Source: Flavisolibacter longurius (GTDB lineage: Bacteria; Bacteroidota; Bacteroidia; Chitinophagales; Chitinophagaceae). Taken from it: a DNA stretch of 64,000 bases. The stretch is taken from contig JABUMY010000016.1 of NCBI GenBank assembly GCA_013327885.1, positions 62,001 through 126,000 of the forward strand. The letters are read 5' to 3'. The stretch's first letter is position 1, and every line of letters begins with the position of its first letter. The translations under genes were made by a program, and so were the position numbers. The notes below the pieces were generated by a model, which ran no database searches, had not been told where the DNA came from, and saw only the letters and a program-made list of their open reading frames with translations. Shown one piece after another: positions 26,033-35,700 of this stretch.

Positions 26033-26361
26033 GCAGTAAACTTGTTCTTATCGATTAAGGCGCTGGCTGAATAGGGTTTCCATTTCAGAATACACATTTG
26101 TGTTGCACCGCTGCAAAGATACCGGTTCAGGCCTCATTCATTTAGATGTTCTATAAACGGCAAATCAATGACTCCATTATAGTCATGGTGCTTCTGCTTT
26201 CCATTTTAGCAATCGAATGGTGACGCTGTTTTTACGGCTTGGGAATTACCGCCAATTGATGTAAACGCCTTTTATGAATGGCTGCACATTGTCTTGCCAC
26301 CTAAATAAAATCAGGCTGCGCCAGCGTTAAGCTCCCGGTACGTTTCAAACAGAACCCTGCC
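26033..26361. other. Gene-free interval in the glycosyltransferase cluster
   Basis: 329 bases with no open frame of family resemblance. One small palindrome (ATGACTCCATTATAGTCAT near 26166-26184) is present. It should hold the promoter of the leftward gene at 26032 and the end of the transcript of the gene at 26362; no clear terminator is visible. Confidence 0.5.
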
Positions 26362-27558
26362 TTAATTTTTCCTGGCACGAGATTCTTCAGCAACTTTCCG
26401 GTAAAACGTTAGGTTCCGCTTTGGCGCTTCATGACCAAAATAATTAATGGACTTTTCCCTGCTTCGCATCCCAATTGCTATTCTCCTTTGCGGTTGCTCC
26501 AGGAGGGAAAGAACGGCGGTAGCCAGTTCGGTAGTGTTTTCAGGATCGATCAGCAACGCCGGTTCAATATCAGTAAGAATGTCGTTCATCCCGCCGTATT
26601 TTGATGCCACCACTGCTCTTGCCGCAGCCATTGCCTCTACACAAACATATCCAAAGGCTTCCCAAAGGCTGGGAAACACGCAAACGTCGGATTTTTCTAG
26701 CCAGAGCGGCACTTCATGAGGCGGAACCTGGTCGATAAACTCGATCCGGTGCAGCCATGCTTGTAGTTGTTCTTTTAAATAAGCGATCATTGTACCTTTT
26801 CCATTGGGCCCTATATTGGTTTTGCCAATAAGCCGGAATAAGGTATCAGGTCTTTGTTGCAGCACAAGCGGAATGGCCTTTGCCAGTAAGTGAACTCCTT
26901 TTCTGCCTTCTAACCTCCCAAGATAGGTCACTGTATTTGTGATGGTATCAGGTGGTATTTGAAGCAACGCCTGCTGCGGTAGAAATGGCGATGGCAACAC
27001 TGCGATCCGATCTTTATCGATCTGCCATTTCTCACTGATGATAGCCGCCATGCTTTCAGAAGGCGCTACCAAAGCATCAGCACCCATTGCAAAATGATAC
27101 TCCGGATCGGCCTCTTTCCGGTAGCTTCCTACATTAAAAAAGCGTTTGAGTTTGTATTTGAGTTGATGTGATTTTAGCTGCCTGTTGAAATCTTTTACAA
27201 CAAAAGTGGGTGTATGAAATTTTACTACCAATGGAATGTCCGGCAGTGCCTGTTTCACCAACGCACCTTCGGTGCCATATTCCGGACTTTCCATCAGGTC
27301 AAATTTTTTCTCCCGGTTGCGGTCTGCTACGATCGGAACAATTGCCTGCCTGAACACCTCACGCTGCGTGGTATGAATACGATGAATGAGCAGGCCCTCA
27401 ACTTGTTCGTTTCTGCTTTCACGCTGGTGACTGGCCGTGAATACTTCAACATCACAGCCAAGGTTTTTCAGGCTTAGTGCCATGTTGTATGTGTAAGTAG
27501 CAATTCCACCAAACGCAGTATCCGGAGGAAATTCATAGGAAATAAACGCAATGCGCAT
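26362..27558 (-). CDS. Glycosyltransferase family 4
   Basis: 398 residues, retaining GT-B enzyme. N-terminal Rossmann domain begins MRIAFISYEFPPDTAFGGIA with the acceptor-side GGIATYTYNMA loop. The C-terminal donor domain has VTYLGRLEGRKGVHLLAKAI, VCVFPSLWEAFGYVCVEAMA and the EAMAAARAVVASKYGG motif. The start at 27558 is preferred over the in-frame TTG at 27765 because it matches the family N-terminus. Divergent from the next GT-B gene with about 100 bases between the starts. Confidence 0.92.
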   Translation of the reverse strand: MRIAFISYEFPPDTAFGGIATYTYNMALSLKNLGCDVEVFTASHQRESRNEQVEGLLIHRIHTTQREVFRQAIVPIVADRNREKKFDLMESPEYGTEGALVKQALPDIPLVVKFHTPTFVVKDFNRQLKSHQLKYKLKRFFNVGSYRKEADPEYHFAMGADALVAPSESMAAIISEKWQIDKDRIAVLPSPFLPQQALLQIPPDTITNTVTYLGRLEGRKGVHLLAKAIPLVLQQRPDTLFRLIGKTNIGPNGKGTMIAYLKEQLQAWLHRIEFIDQVPPHEVPLWLEKSDVCVFPSLWEAFGYVCVEAMAAARAVVASKYGGMNDILTDIEPALLIDPENTTELATAVLSLLEQPQRRIAIGMRSREKSINYFGHEAPKRNLTFYRKVAEESRARKN

Positions 27559-27659
27559 CAATGAAGTTTTTTCGGTCAAGCCGGCCAGGGAATAAAGGTA
27601 GAATAAATCATGCGTTGATGTTACCGCGGTTACCTTTGGTGCTATTATTCTCAGCGTAT

Positions 27660-28787
27660 ATGAAGATAGGATTTGCCGGTAGGTGGGATCCCCAGGATAA
27701 GAGCTCATGGTCGGGCACTTATTATTATACCTACCAACAACTGAAGAAAAAGCACGATGTTTCAATTTTCCTTTTCCGATGGACCTGGCTGGTGCGGGAA
27801 CAACTCATGCTGCGCCGGCAATTTCATAAACGCCTGCAAGGCAAACATACCTCCGTTGAATTCCTGAAAAGTTATGCCACCTTCTTTAGCCGGCAATTGG
27901 AAAATGAGCTGAAGAAAAACAAAGTGGACCTGCTGTACGCACCGGCAGCACCGCAGTTGATTGCCTATCTGAAAACGCAGGCTCCCATCATCTTTATGAC
28001 CGATGCTACGTTCAAGCAAATAAAGGGCTACTACGACTCATGGCAAAACATTGCGCCTTCTAACATACGTGAGGGAATTGAGGTAGATTCCCATGCTTTT
28101 CACAACGCAGCACACAGCCTGGTGGCCAGCGACTGGTGCCGGCAATCGGCTATCAGCGATTATGGTATTGATCCCAATAAAATATCCGTAGCGCCACTGG
28201 GTGCCAATTTAGATCTTCCACCTGCAAAGGCAATAGAAAAACAAAACACTGGCATTTGCCAACTGTTGTTTTTAGGTGTTGAATGGGAGCGAAAAGGCGG
28301 TCCCATTGCCCTGGAAACGTTCCGGGAATTGCGCCGGATGGGTCTAAATGCGCATCTTCATATTATTGGTTGCCGTCCTCCCATAGAGTTGTCTGACAAA
28401 AACATTACGGTAATTCCCTACCTGGATAAAAACAAACCGGCAGAACAAGCGCAATTGGTTTCGGTTTTGCAACAAACCCATTTTTTGCTGCTGCCAACCC
28501 GTGCAGAATGTGCCGGTGTAGTTTTTTGCGAAGCAGCGGCTTATGGCATTCCTTCCATCTCAACCGCTACCGGCGGCGTTCCTACTTATGTTCGTGATGG
28601 CATTAACGGGTATGCCATGCCTTATCATTCTACCGGTGCCGCTTACGCGGAAACGTTAGCTTCCCTTTTTAGTGACTTTAGTAAGTACCAGGCTCTGTCA
28701 CACAGCAGCCGAAAACTGTATGAAGAGGAGTTGAACTGGGATCGCTGGGGAGAGCGGTTTATGGATGCTGCAAAAAAGGTTGTGTAG
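27660..28787 (+). CDS. Glycosyltransferase, GT-B fold (GT4-like)
   Basis: 375 residues from ATG 27660 (MKIGFAGRWDPQDKSSWSGT); the longer frame from 27561 adds a non-homologous leader. Donor domain: LLFLGVEWERKGGPIALETF, FLLLPTRAECAGVVFCEAAA and STATGGVPTYV. Cytosolic. It is flanked by other transferases, consistent with assembly of a surface polysaccharide. The TAG stop directly abuts the stop of the GT2 gene on the other strand. Confidence 0.88.
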   Translation: MKIGFAGRWDPQDKSSWSGTYYYTYQQLKKKHDVSIFLFRWTWLVREQLMLRRQFHKRLQGKHTSVEFLKSYATFFSRQLENELKKNKVDLLYAPAAPQLIAYLKTQAPIIFMTDATFKQIKGYYDSWQNIAPSNIREGIEVDSHAFHNAAHSLVASDWCRQSAISDYGIDPNKISVAPLGANLDLPPAKAIEKQNTGICQLLFLGVEWERKGGPIALETFRELRRMGLNAHLHIIGCRPPIELSDKNITVIPYLDKNKPAEQAQLVSVLQQTHFLLLPTRAECAGVVFCEAAAYGIPSISTATGGVPTYVRDGINGYAMPYHSTGAAYAETLASLFSDFSKYQALSHSSRKLYEEELNWDRWGERFMDAAKKVV

Positions 28788-29708
28788 CTAAAGGCCGGTC
28801 CTGGCCCTTTTGTAACTGTTCTTTAGCAGCGAAAGAACGGACCTGTTTTTTTTGTAGTAGAACGTAATGTTGCGGTTCTTAAAAAAGAAAAGGAAAAAAG
28901 GGAAAGAAAATTCATCGTCCTGCTTTTTTTGTAACAGCGAGAGGTAATGATTGGAGAAAGATCGTACATCAGCTTTTACAAATGGCTTTTCCAAAAACGC
29001 TTCAATAAACTGTTTCCGCTGCTGCCTTAATTGCTCGTTGCGTACTTCTTTCTTTTCAATCCGCACCAGGTCCCGCGATGAATTATTTGGGTGTACGCGG
29101 TGGTGCGTTAGCAGTTCCGGTATGCATCCTACCTTGCCAACAGATGATGCGATCACACTCAACCACCAATCGTAAAATACAGTGGCGGGGAAAGGAAGCG
29201 CATGTGCCAGTAACGATGTCTTGAACATGCTGGCATGGCCGTGTATCGGTGATTCGAAATATAATTTTTGTGGCTCACTTCCACTGTACAGCCGTGTTCT
29301 GATCTTTTTATGCCTTGCCGTTGGACTTTCGCCGGAAAAATCCTCTGAAAGCGAATAAACAAAGTCACAATCCGCAGGCCATTGCTTCATCATTACCTCA
29401 ATTTTGTTCTGTTCCCAAACATCATCCTGGTCAGAAATGGCAATGTATTCGCCACGGCAAAGCGTAACCGCTTTTTCAAAGTTTTTATTAAAGCCAAGGT
29501 TTTTTTCGTTCTGAAAAAACCGCACACGTCTGTCCTGTGCCGCTACCTGGCTAACGATTGCTGCCGTGTCATCCGTGGAGGCATCGTCTACAATAACGAT
29601 CTCAAGATTTTGGTAGGTTTGCATGACGATCGTTTGCAATTGCTGTAGCAAGAAAGCAGCACCGTTGTATGTGCAAACCGCAATGGAAACGAGTGGTTGA
29701 TTCGACAC
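28788..29708 (-). CDS. Glycosyltransferase family 2
   Basis: 306 residues, inverting GT-A. VSIAVCTYNGAAFLLQQLQT at the N-terminus, VIVDDASTDDTA (around 36-47), AISDQDDVW with the DxD (about 88-96) and a basic C-terminal tail rich in Phe/Lys (FFFKNRNITFYYKKNR). No membrane helix. It shares the glycan cluster with the transferases on either side and is 12 bases downstream of the 29721 gene. Confidence 0.9.
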   Translation of the reverse strand: MSNQPLVSIAVCTYNGAAFLLQQLQTIVMQTYQNLEIVIVDDASTDDTAAIVSQVAAQDRRVRFFQNEKNLGFNKNFEKAVTLCRGEYIAISDQDDVWEQNKIEVMMKQWPADCDFVYSLSEDFSGESPTARHKKIRTRLYSGSEPQKLYFESPIHGHASMFKTSLLAHALPFPATVFYDWWLSVIASSVGKVGCIPELLTHHRVHPNNSSRDLVRIEKKEVRNEQLRQQRKQFIEAFLEKPFVKADVRSFSNHYLSLLQKKQDDEFSFPFFLFFFKNRNITFYYKKNRSVLSLLKNSYKRARTGL

Positions 29709-29720
29709 AGTGAAAAAGAA

Positions 29721-30728
29721 TTAAAGTAAGGCAAGAACAGCCTTTAGCTCTTCTTCAAAGATAGGTTCTTCAGCCTTGATCTTTTCCCGGTAATCAGAAA
29801 ACTCATGTTGGAGCGAAGCATAGTTTGCCAGGCAAAACCTGATTTTGGAAACTATCTGTTCTTTGTTCTTCTTGCTCTGTTCAAACTTGTAGCTGTCGGG
29901 GATGGGAAGGTCATTCTTGTTGCCGGCGGCTCCTTTCCGGTTTGTGATCACAAGACACCCGTTTAGGGCAGCCTCCCGCGGTATGCGGTCTTTGCCTGGG
30001 TGGTGACCAAAGTCGATATACACTTTCGACTCTGCCATCAGTGCTGCTATTTGAGGTGGTGTCATCTTCTGCAGCGGGATCCAGCAGATGTCTGGTGAAA
30101 GGTTGATCAATGCTTCCGTAAACTCTTTTCCCTTCATAGGATTGTATAAAACCTGGTCCTTTTTCTCTGCCCTGTGATGGCTGGCTGCAATTTCAGTATT
30201 GATATAGTCTGAAAGCCAGGCCACAGGAGCTAGGCTGTAGGCCTGCAAAAAATCATAAGCATATTGCGACTGCACCAGGTGAAGCGATACGATGGGTTGC
30301 TTTAGCTTTTTAACCTGGTTATACGGAAATCCATTGAGCGCTTTGCGGATGCCGCGTTTCAGCTTTTTTGTTTTACTGTCTGTTTGATAATGCCAATCGA
30401 ACTGCAGAAAGTAATTGTCTACGCTCAGCCACCAGAGCACTCGCCGGATGCGCTGAAAGCGGAACAGGTGATTGGAGTAATTTTCCGGTACAATCAGCAC
30501 ATTGGCGTCGTTGTCTTCGATTTCTTCCACATAGTTATCAGCAATGTATGTGACAAAACGCTTTGGCGTTGGCTCCACTTCAAACTTCCAGTCAACATTT
30601 ACATAATAAATAAAAGCCGGTACCCCGAACAAATGATTCAGTTTGTACACCACCTGGTGCAGCAACTCGGTTCCACCGGTAGAATAGTAAGCAGGACAAA
30701 GGACATAGATTTTACCGCGAAAATTCAT
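29721..30728 (-). CDS. Glycosyltransferase-like protein of unknown specificity
   Basis: 335 residues from MNFRGKIYVLCPAYYSTGGT; the longer frame to 30869 is only upstream readthrough. It has a GT-B-like layout: an N-terminal STGGTELLHQ loop and a C-terminal part with VYIDFGHHPGKDRIPREAAL and GCLVITNRKGAAGN, similar to the donor-binding EAA region of GT4 enzymes. Not matched firmly to a named family. Co-oriented with and 12 bases before the GT2 gene. Confidence 0.7.
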   Translation of the reverse strand: MNFRGKIYVLCPAYYSTGGTELLHQVVYKLNHLFGVPAFIYYVNVDWKFEVEPTPKRFVTYIADNYVEEIEDNDANVLIVPENYSNHLFRFQRIRRVLWWLSVDNYFLQFDWHYQTDSKTKKLKRGIRKALNGFPYNQVKKLKQPIVSLHLVQSQYAYDFLQAYSLAPVAWLSDYINTEIAASHHRAEKKDQVLYNPMKGKEFTEALINLSPDICWIPLQKMTPPQIAALMAESKVYIDFGHHPGKDRIPREAALNGCLVITNRKGAAGNKNDLPIPDSYKFEQSKKNKEQIVSKIRFCLANYASLQHEFSDYREKIKAEEPIFEEELKAVLALL

Positions 30729-30807
30729 ATGATTGAAAATGTTGAAAGTTATCAAAAAGCGGATGTTCCGGGATTTGTTTGCAAGAAAAGGAATTTCCGC
30801 CAGCCGG

Positions 30808-32355
30808 TCATCCTGCCCAGCCTTCCCTGTCCAGGCTCCGGTACTGAATGGCTTCGGCCAGGTGCTCAATCTTTATTTCGCTGCTTTCGGCCAGGTCAGC
30901 AATCGTTCTGGACACTTTTAAAATGCGGTCGTACGCCCGGGCCGAAAGGTTCAGGCGTTCCATGGCTGTCTTTAATAAATTTTGTCCGGGTGTGGAGATG
31001 ACACAGATCTCCTTCAGCATTTTGCTGCTCATTTGCGCATTGCAATAAACACCAAGCGTTTCTTTGTAGCGTTCTTCTTGTATGTTTCGTGCCCTGATCA
31101 CTTTTTCGCGGATGGTAGCAGAGGGTTCCTGTTGCCGCAGTGTTGACAATTCGCTAAAGGGCACCGGCGTTACTTCCACGTGCAGGTCAATACGGTCGAG
31201 CAGGGGACCGGAAATTTTGTTCAAATATTTTTGCACGGCGCCCGGTGGACAAGTGCACTGCTTATCCGGGTGATTGTAAAAACCGCAGGGGCAGGGGTTC
31301 ATTGAGGCAATGAGCATAAACGACGCCGGGAAGTCTACGGCTACCTTTGCCCGTGAGATGGTGATGCGCCGCTCTTCCATTGGCTGCCGCATCACTTCCA
31401 GCACCGTGCGTTTAAATTCGGGAAGCTCATCCAGGAAAAGAACGCCGTTATGCGCCAGCGAAATTTCGCCGGGTTGCGGTACGCCTCCGCCGCCGACAAG
31501 TCCCGCATCACTTATGGTATGGTGCGGACTGCGAAACGGCCGCTTTGCAATCAGGGTTGTGTTCTCCGGTAACTTGCCTGCTACCGAATGAATTTTGGTG
31601 GTTTCCAGCGCTTCGTGCAGCGAGAGTGGCGGAAGAATGGTGGGCAGGCGCTTGGCCAGCATTGTTTTTCCGGCACCGGGCGGACCGATCAAAATGGCAT
31701 TATGCCCGCCCGCCGCAGCAATCTCCAGGGCCCGTTTGATGTTTTCCTGTCCTTTTACATCGGCAAAATCAATTTCAAAATCGTACTGCGAGTCAAAAAA
31801 CTCTTCCCTTGTGTTGACTGTTACCGGCTGCAGGCTTTGTTCCCCGCTTTCGAAAAACTCAATCACCTCACGAATGTGCTTTACACCGTACACCGCCAGG
31901 TTGTTCACCATACCGGCCTCTCTTGCATTGGCAATGGGAACGATCAATCCTTTAAAGCCCTCTTTTCTTGCCTGGATGGCAATGGGCAGCGCTCCTTTGA
32001 TGGGCCGTACTTCGCCATCGAGGCTTAGTTCACCCATAATAATATAACGGTCGATGGCCTCGCCATTTTTCATTTGCTTGATGGCCGACAGGATGCCCAC
32101 GGCAATGGGCAGGTCAAAAGCGGTCCCGCTTTTTTTAATGTCGGCCGGCGCCAGGTTTACCAGCACCCGGGTGCGGGCCATTTCCTTGCCAATGCATTTA
32201 AATGTGCTTTCAATGCGCTGCATGCTTTCTTTGACGGCATTGTCGGCCAGGCCCACAATAAGAGAGCCGGTGTTGGAGCCCATCCAGTTTACTTCCACGG
32301 TGATGGTGATGGCTTCTACGCCGTAAACCGCGCTGCCAAAGGTTTTTACAAGCAT
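30808..32355 (-). CDS. YifB/ComM family Mg-chelatase-like AAA+ ATPase
   Basis: 515 residues. An N-terminal Lon-protease-like fold (VEVNWMGSNTGSLIVGLADN, NLAPADIKKSGTAFDLPIA), AAA+ core with Walker A LIGPPGAGKTMLAKRLP (around 215), Walker B GVLFLDELPEF and a C-terminal Mg_chelatase_C domain (LNLSARAYDRILKVSRTIAD). Family members (ComM) are hexameric helicases promoting branch migration during natural transformation. Divergent from nrdJ; a 10 bp perfect inverted repeat lies 37 bases upstream of its start. Confidence 0.93.
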   Translation of the reverse strand: MLVKTFGSAVYGVEAITITVEVNWMGSNTGSLIVGLADNAVKESMQRIESTFKCIGKEMARTRVLVNLAPADIKKSGTAFDLPIAVGILSAIKQMKNGEAIDRYIIMGELSLDGEVRPIKGALPIAIQARKEGFKGLIVPIANAREAGMVNNLAVYGVKHIREVIEFFESGEQSLQPVTVNTREEFFDSQYDFEIDFADVKGQENIKRALEIAAAGGHNAILIGPPGAGKTMLAKRLPTILPPLSLHEALETTKIHSVAGKLPENTTLIAKRPFRSPHHTISDAGLVGGGGVPQPGEISLAHNGVLFLDELPEFKRTVLEVMRQPMEERRITISRAKVAVDFPASFMLIASMNPCPCGFYNHPDKQCTCPPGAVQKYLNKISGPLLDRIDLHVEVTPVPFSELSTLRQQEPSATIREKVIRARNIQEERYKETLGVYCNAQMSSKMLKEICVISTPGQNLLKTAMERLNLSARAYDRILKVSRTIADLAESSEIKIEHLAEAIQYRSLDREGWAG

Positions 32356-32749
32356 GCGTAAAGATAGTTTTGGTATTGGGGATTATTAAAGAGACAAATT
32401 TTTTCCGCATGATCAAAATTTGTCCCATTGTGTTGAAATCTGTGGTGCCAATTTTTGTCGCCCCAATTTTTTATTTCTTGTAGTAACCTATTCATTTCAT
32501 TAGTTATGCACAGAATGTTTTCCTTTAATGTGAATAAAACTCGGGTTTCCGGCCAACATATTTGTTTTTTAAGCGGATTCCTGGTTCCAATCCCCATCCT
32601 GCCTGCATCTCATTTTTCCGCACATGATTTATCCACCTATGTGCATATCTCTGGCCCCTTTTTTTCGACTGGTAAATCTACTTTCGTCTTCCCCCGAAAC
32701 TTTTTTTGAGGACGAAAACCTACTTCAATCAATATAAATTATTCAGGAC
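32356..32749. other. Divergent regulatory region between yifB-like gene and nrdJ
   Basis: 394 bases without a gene. It contains a perfect inverted repeat GACAAATTTT (32393-32402) / AAAATTTGTC (32415-32424) and a second imperfect one, CACAT-N13-ATGTG (32621-32643), around TTATCCACC. Both could be operators. No cobalamin-riboswitch-like B12 box was recognised although nrdJ needs B12. Confidence 0.5.
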
Positions 32750-35700
32750 ATGGCAAGTGCAAAAAAAACCACAACAAAAGGACTCCGGTTCACCCGGAAG
32801 TACACACGTGACGAAGTCAGCGTGTTTGATCTGTTTCAGTACGATTACCGTACATCCGTGATCCGGAACCCTAGCGGCGAAGTGGTATTTGAGATGAACA
32901 ACGTGGAAGTGCCCAAGCAGTGGAGCCAGATTGCCACGGACATCCTTGCCCAAAAATATTTCCGCAAAGCCGGCGTACCCCAACCCGATGGTTCGCTGGG
33001 CCGCGAAACATCCGTAAAACAAGTAGCACACCGCATGGCCAACTGCTGGCGGGTATGGGGCGAAAAGTATGGCTACTTCGCCACCGAACAAGACGCCCAG
33101 GTTTTTTACGATGAACTGGTTTACTCTATCCTGAACCAAATGTGTGTGCCCAACAGCCCGCAGTGGTTCAACACCGGTCTTCACGAAAGCTATGGCATTA
33201 CCGGCAAACCCCAGGGTCATTATTATGTAGACCAGGCCGACGGCCAATTGAAAAAATCAACTAACGCCTACGAGCGTCCGCAACCCCACGCCTGCTTTAT
33301 CCTGAGCGTGGAAGATGACCTGGTAGGCGATGGCGGCATCATGGACCTTTGGGTTCGCGAAGCCCGCATCTTTAAATATGGTTCCGGTGTAGGAACCAAC
33401 TATAGCAATATCCGCGGCGAAGGCGAAAAGCTGAGCGGCGGTGGTACCTCTTCGGGTCTCATGTCCTTCCTGAAGATTGGTGACCGTGCAGCTGGTGCCA
33501 TTAAAAGCGGCGGTACAACACGCCGTGCGGCCAAAATGGTTTGTCTCGATATTGATCACCCGGAAATTGAGCAGTTTGTCAACTGGAAAGTAGAAGAAGA
33601 AAAGAAAGTAGCCGCCCTGATCGAAGCGGGCTATGCGTCCGACTACGAAGGTGAAGCTTATCGCACCGTCAGCGGACAAAACTCCAACAACTCCGTTCGT
33701 ATTCCGAATGAATTTTTTGAGAAGCTGGAAAAAGGCGAAGACTGGGAACTGAAAGCCCGTACCGATGGTCGTGTGATGAAAAAAGTTCCGGCCAAAGAAC
33801 TGTGGAACCAGATCTCTTACGCCGCCTGGCGTTGTGCCGATCCGGGAACGCAATACAATACCACCATTAACGAGTGGCATACCTGCCCCGAAGGTGGTGA
33901 GATCCGTGCCTCCAACCCCTGCTCGGAGTACATGTTCCTCGACAACACGGCTTGTAACCTGGCTTCTGCCAACCTGATCAAGTTCTTCAACTTCGAGAAC
34001 AATACACTGGATGTTGAAGGTTTTGAATACGTGTGCCGCCTGTGGACAACCGTACTGGAAATTTCCGTACTGATGGCGCAGTTCCCTTCGAAAGAAGTGG
34101 CACAACTGAGCTACGAATACCGTACACTGGGCTTGGGTTATGCCAACCTGGGTACTGTGTTGATGGTAAGCGGTATTCCATACGACAGCGAAAAAGCAAG
34201 AGCCATTGCCGGTTCTATTACCGCTATCATGACGGGTATTGCCTATAAAACATCGGCTGAAATGGCTGAAGTGATGGGTGCCTTCCCCCGTTACGAAGAA
34301 AACAAAGCCCACATGCTGCGGGTAATGCGTAACCACCGCCTGGCTGCGTATGATGCTGACAGTTATGAAGGCCTGAGCGTAAAGCCACAAGGCCTGAAAG
34401 CACAATATTGCCCTGATTACCTGCTGAAAGCCGCCTGCAAGGCATGGGATGATGCGGTGGAACTGGGTGAGAAGTTTGGCTACAGAAACGCCCAGGCAAC
34501 CGTGATTGCGCCAACCGGAACCATCGGTTTGGTAATGGATTGCGATACAACCGGTGTAGAACCTGATTTTGCCCTGGTGAAATTTAAAAAACTTTCCGGT
34601 GGCGGTTACATGAAAATTGTAAACCAATCGGTACCGGTAGCGTTAACCAACCTGGGTTATAACGAAAAAGAACGCGACGCCATCATTAAATATGCTGTGG
34701 GTGCCGGAACCTTTGCCGGTGCGCCACACATCAACCACCAAACACTGAGCGAAAAAGGCTTTATTGCCGCTGAAATTGCCAAACTCGATAAAGCTGTTGG
34801 CAGCGCCTTCGAGATCGGTTTTGTTTTCAACGTATATAATTTAGGAGAAGAGTGCCTGCAACGCCTCGGCTTCACCCCCGAACAATACTACAACTTTGAA
34901 TGGAGCCTGCTGGAAGCACTGGGCTTTACCGACGAGCAGATTGAAGCTGCCAACGATTACGTTTGCGGTACCATGACGACCGAAGGAGCGCCTTACCTGA
35001 AGGCCGAGCACTACCCGGTGTTTGATTGCGCCAACAAGTGTGGTAAAAAAGGGCAGCGTTTCATTCATGCACACGGCCACATTCGCATGATGGGTGCAGC
35101 GCAACCGTTTATTTCCGGCGCCATTTCCAAAACCATTAACCTGCCACACGAAGCAGAAGTGGAAGAAATTGCGGATTCTTATTTACTGAGCTGGCAGTTG
35201 GGCCTAAAAGCGTGTGCCCTGTACCGTGATGGTTCCAAACTGTCGCAGCCGCTGAGCAACAAGAGCGATAAGAAAAAGAAAGAGACAGAGGTTGAGGCAA
35301 AGGCTGAGGAACTCCAGACACCAGACGCCAAACCCCAAACCGATTCTGCCATCGTTGACCTGGGCAAATTAACCATCCAGGAGCTATTGGAAGAAGTACA
35401 AAAACGTGTACAGGCTTCACCCGATACGCAACTGAAACGCCAGTTGGCCACCATCGTAGAACGTCGATCATTGCCGGCCAAGCGCCGCGGCTTTACGCAA
35501 AAGGCCAAGATCAACGGGCAGGCCATTTTTGTTCGCACCGGCGAATACGGCGACGGAACCCTGGGAGAGATCTTTATTGATATGGCCAAAGAAGGCGCTA
35601 CCATGCGTAGCATGCTGAACTGTTTTGCCATTGCTGTTTCCGTAGGCCTGCAATACGGTGTGCCGCTGGATGAATACGTAGAAAAATTTGTGTTCACCAA

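Noticed and set aside
26033-26361. Search for tRNA or small RNA genes in longer gaps
   Set aside because: No cloverleaf-like sequence with a TTCRANY loop, and no recognisable 6S, tmRNA or riboswitch core, was found here or in the other gaps.
32356-32749. Cobalamin riboswitch upstream of the B12-dependent reductase
   Set aside because: No B12-box-like GCCACTG sequence or multi-helix core could be recognised.
33257-34627. 456-codon open frame antisense to nrdJ
   Set aside because: Entirely inside a well-supported conserved gene; composition (Phe, His, Gln rich) is typical of an antisense shadow.
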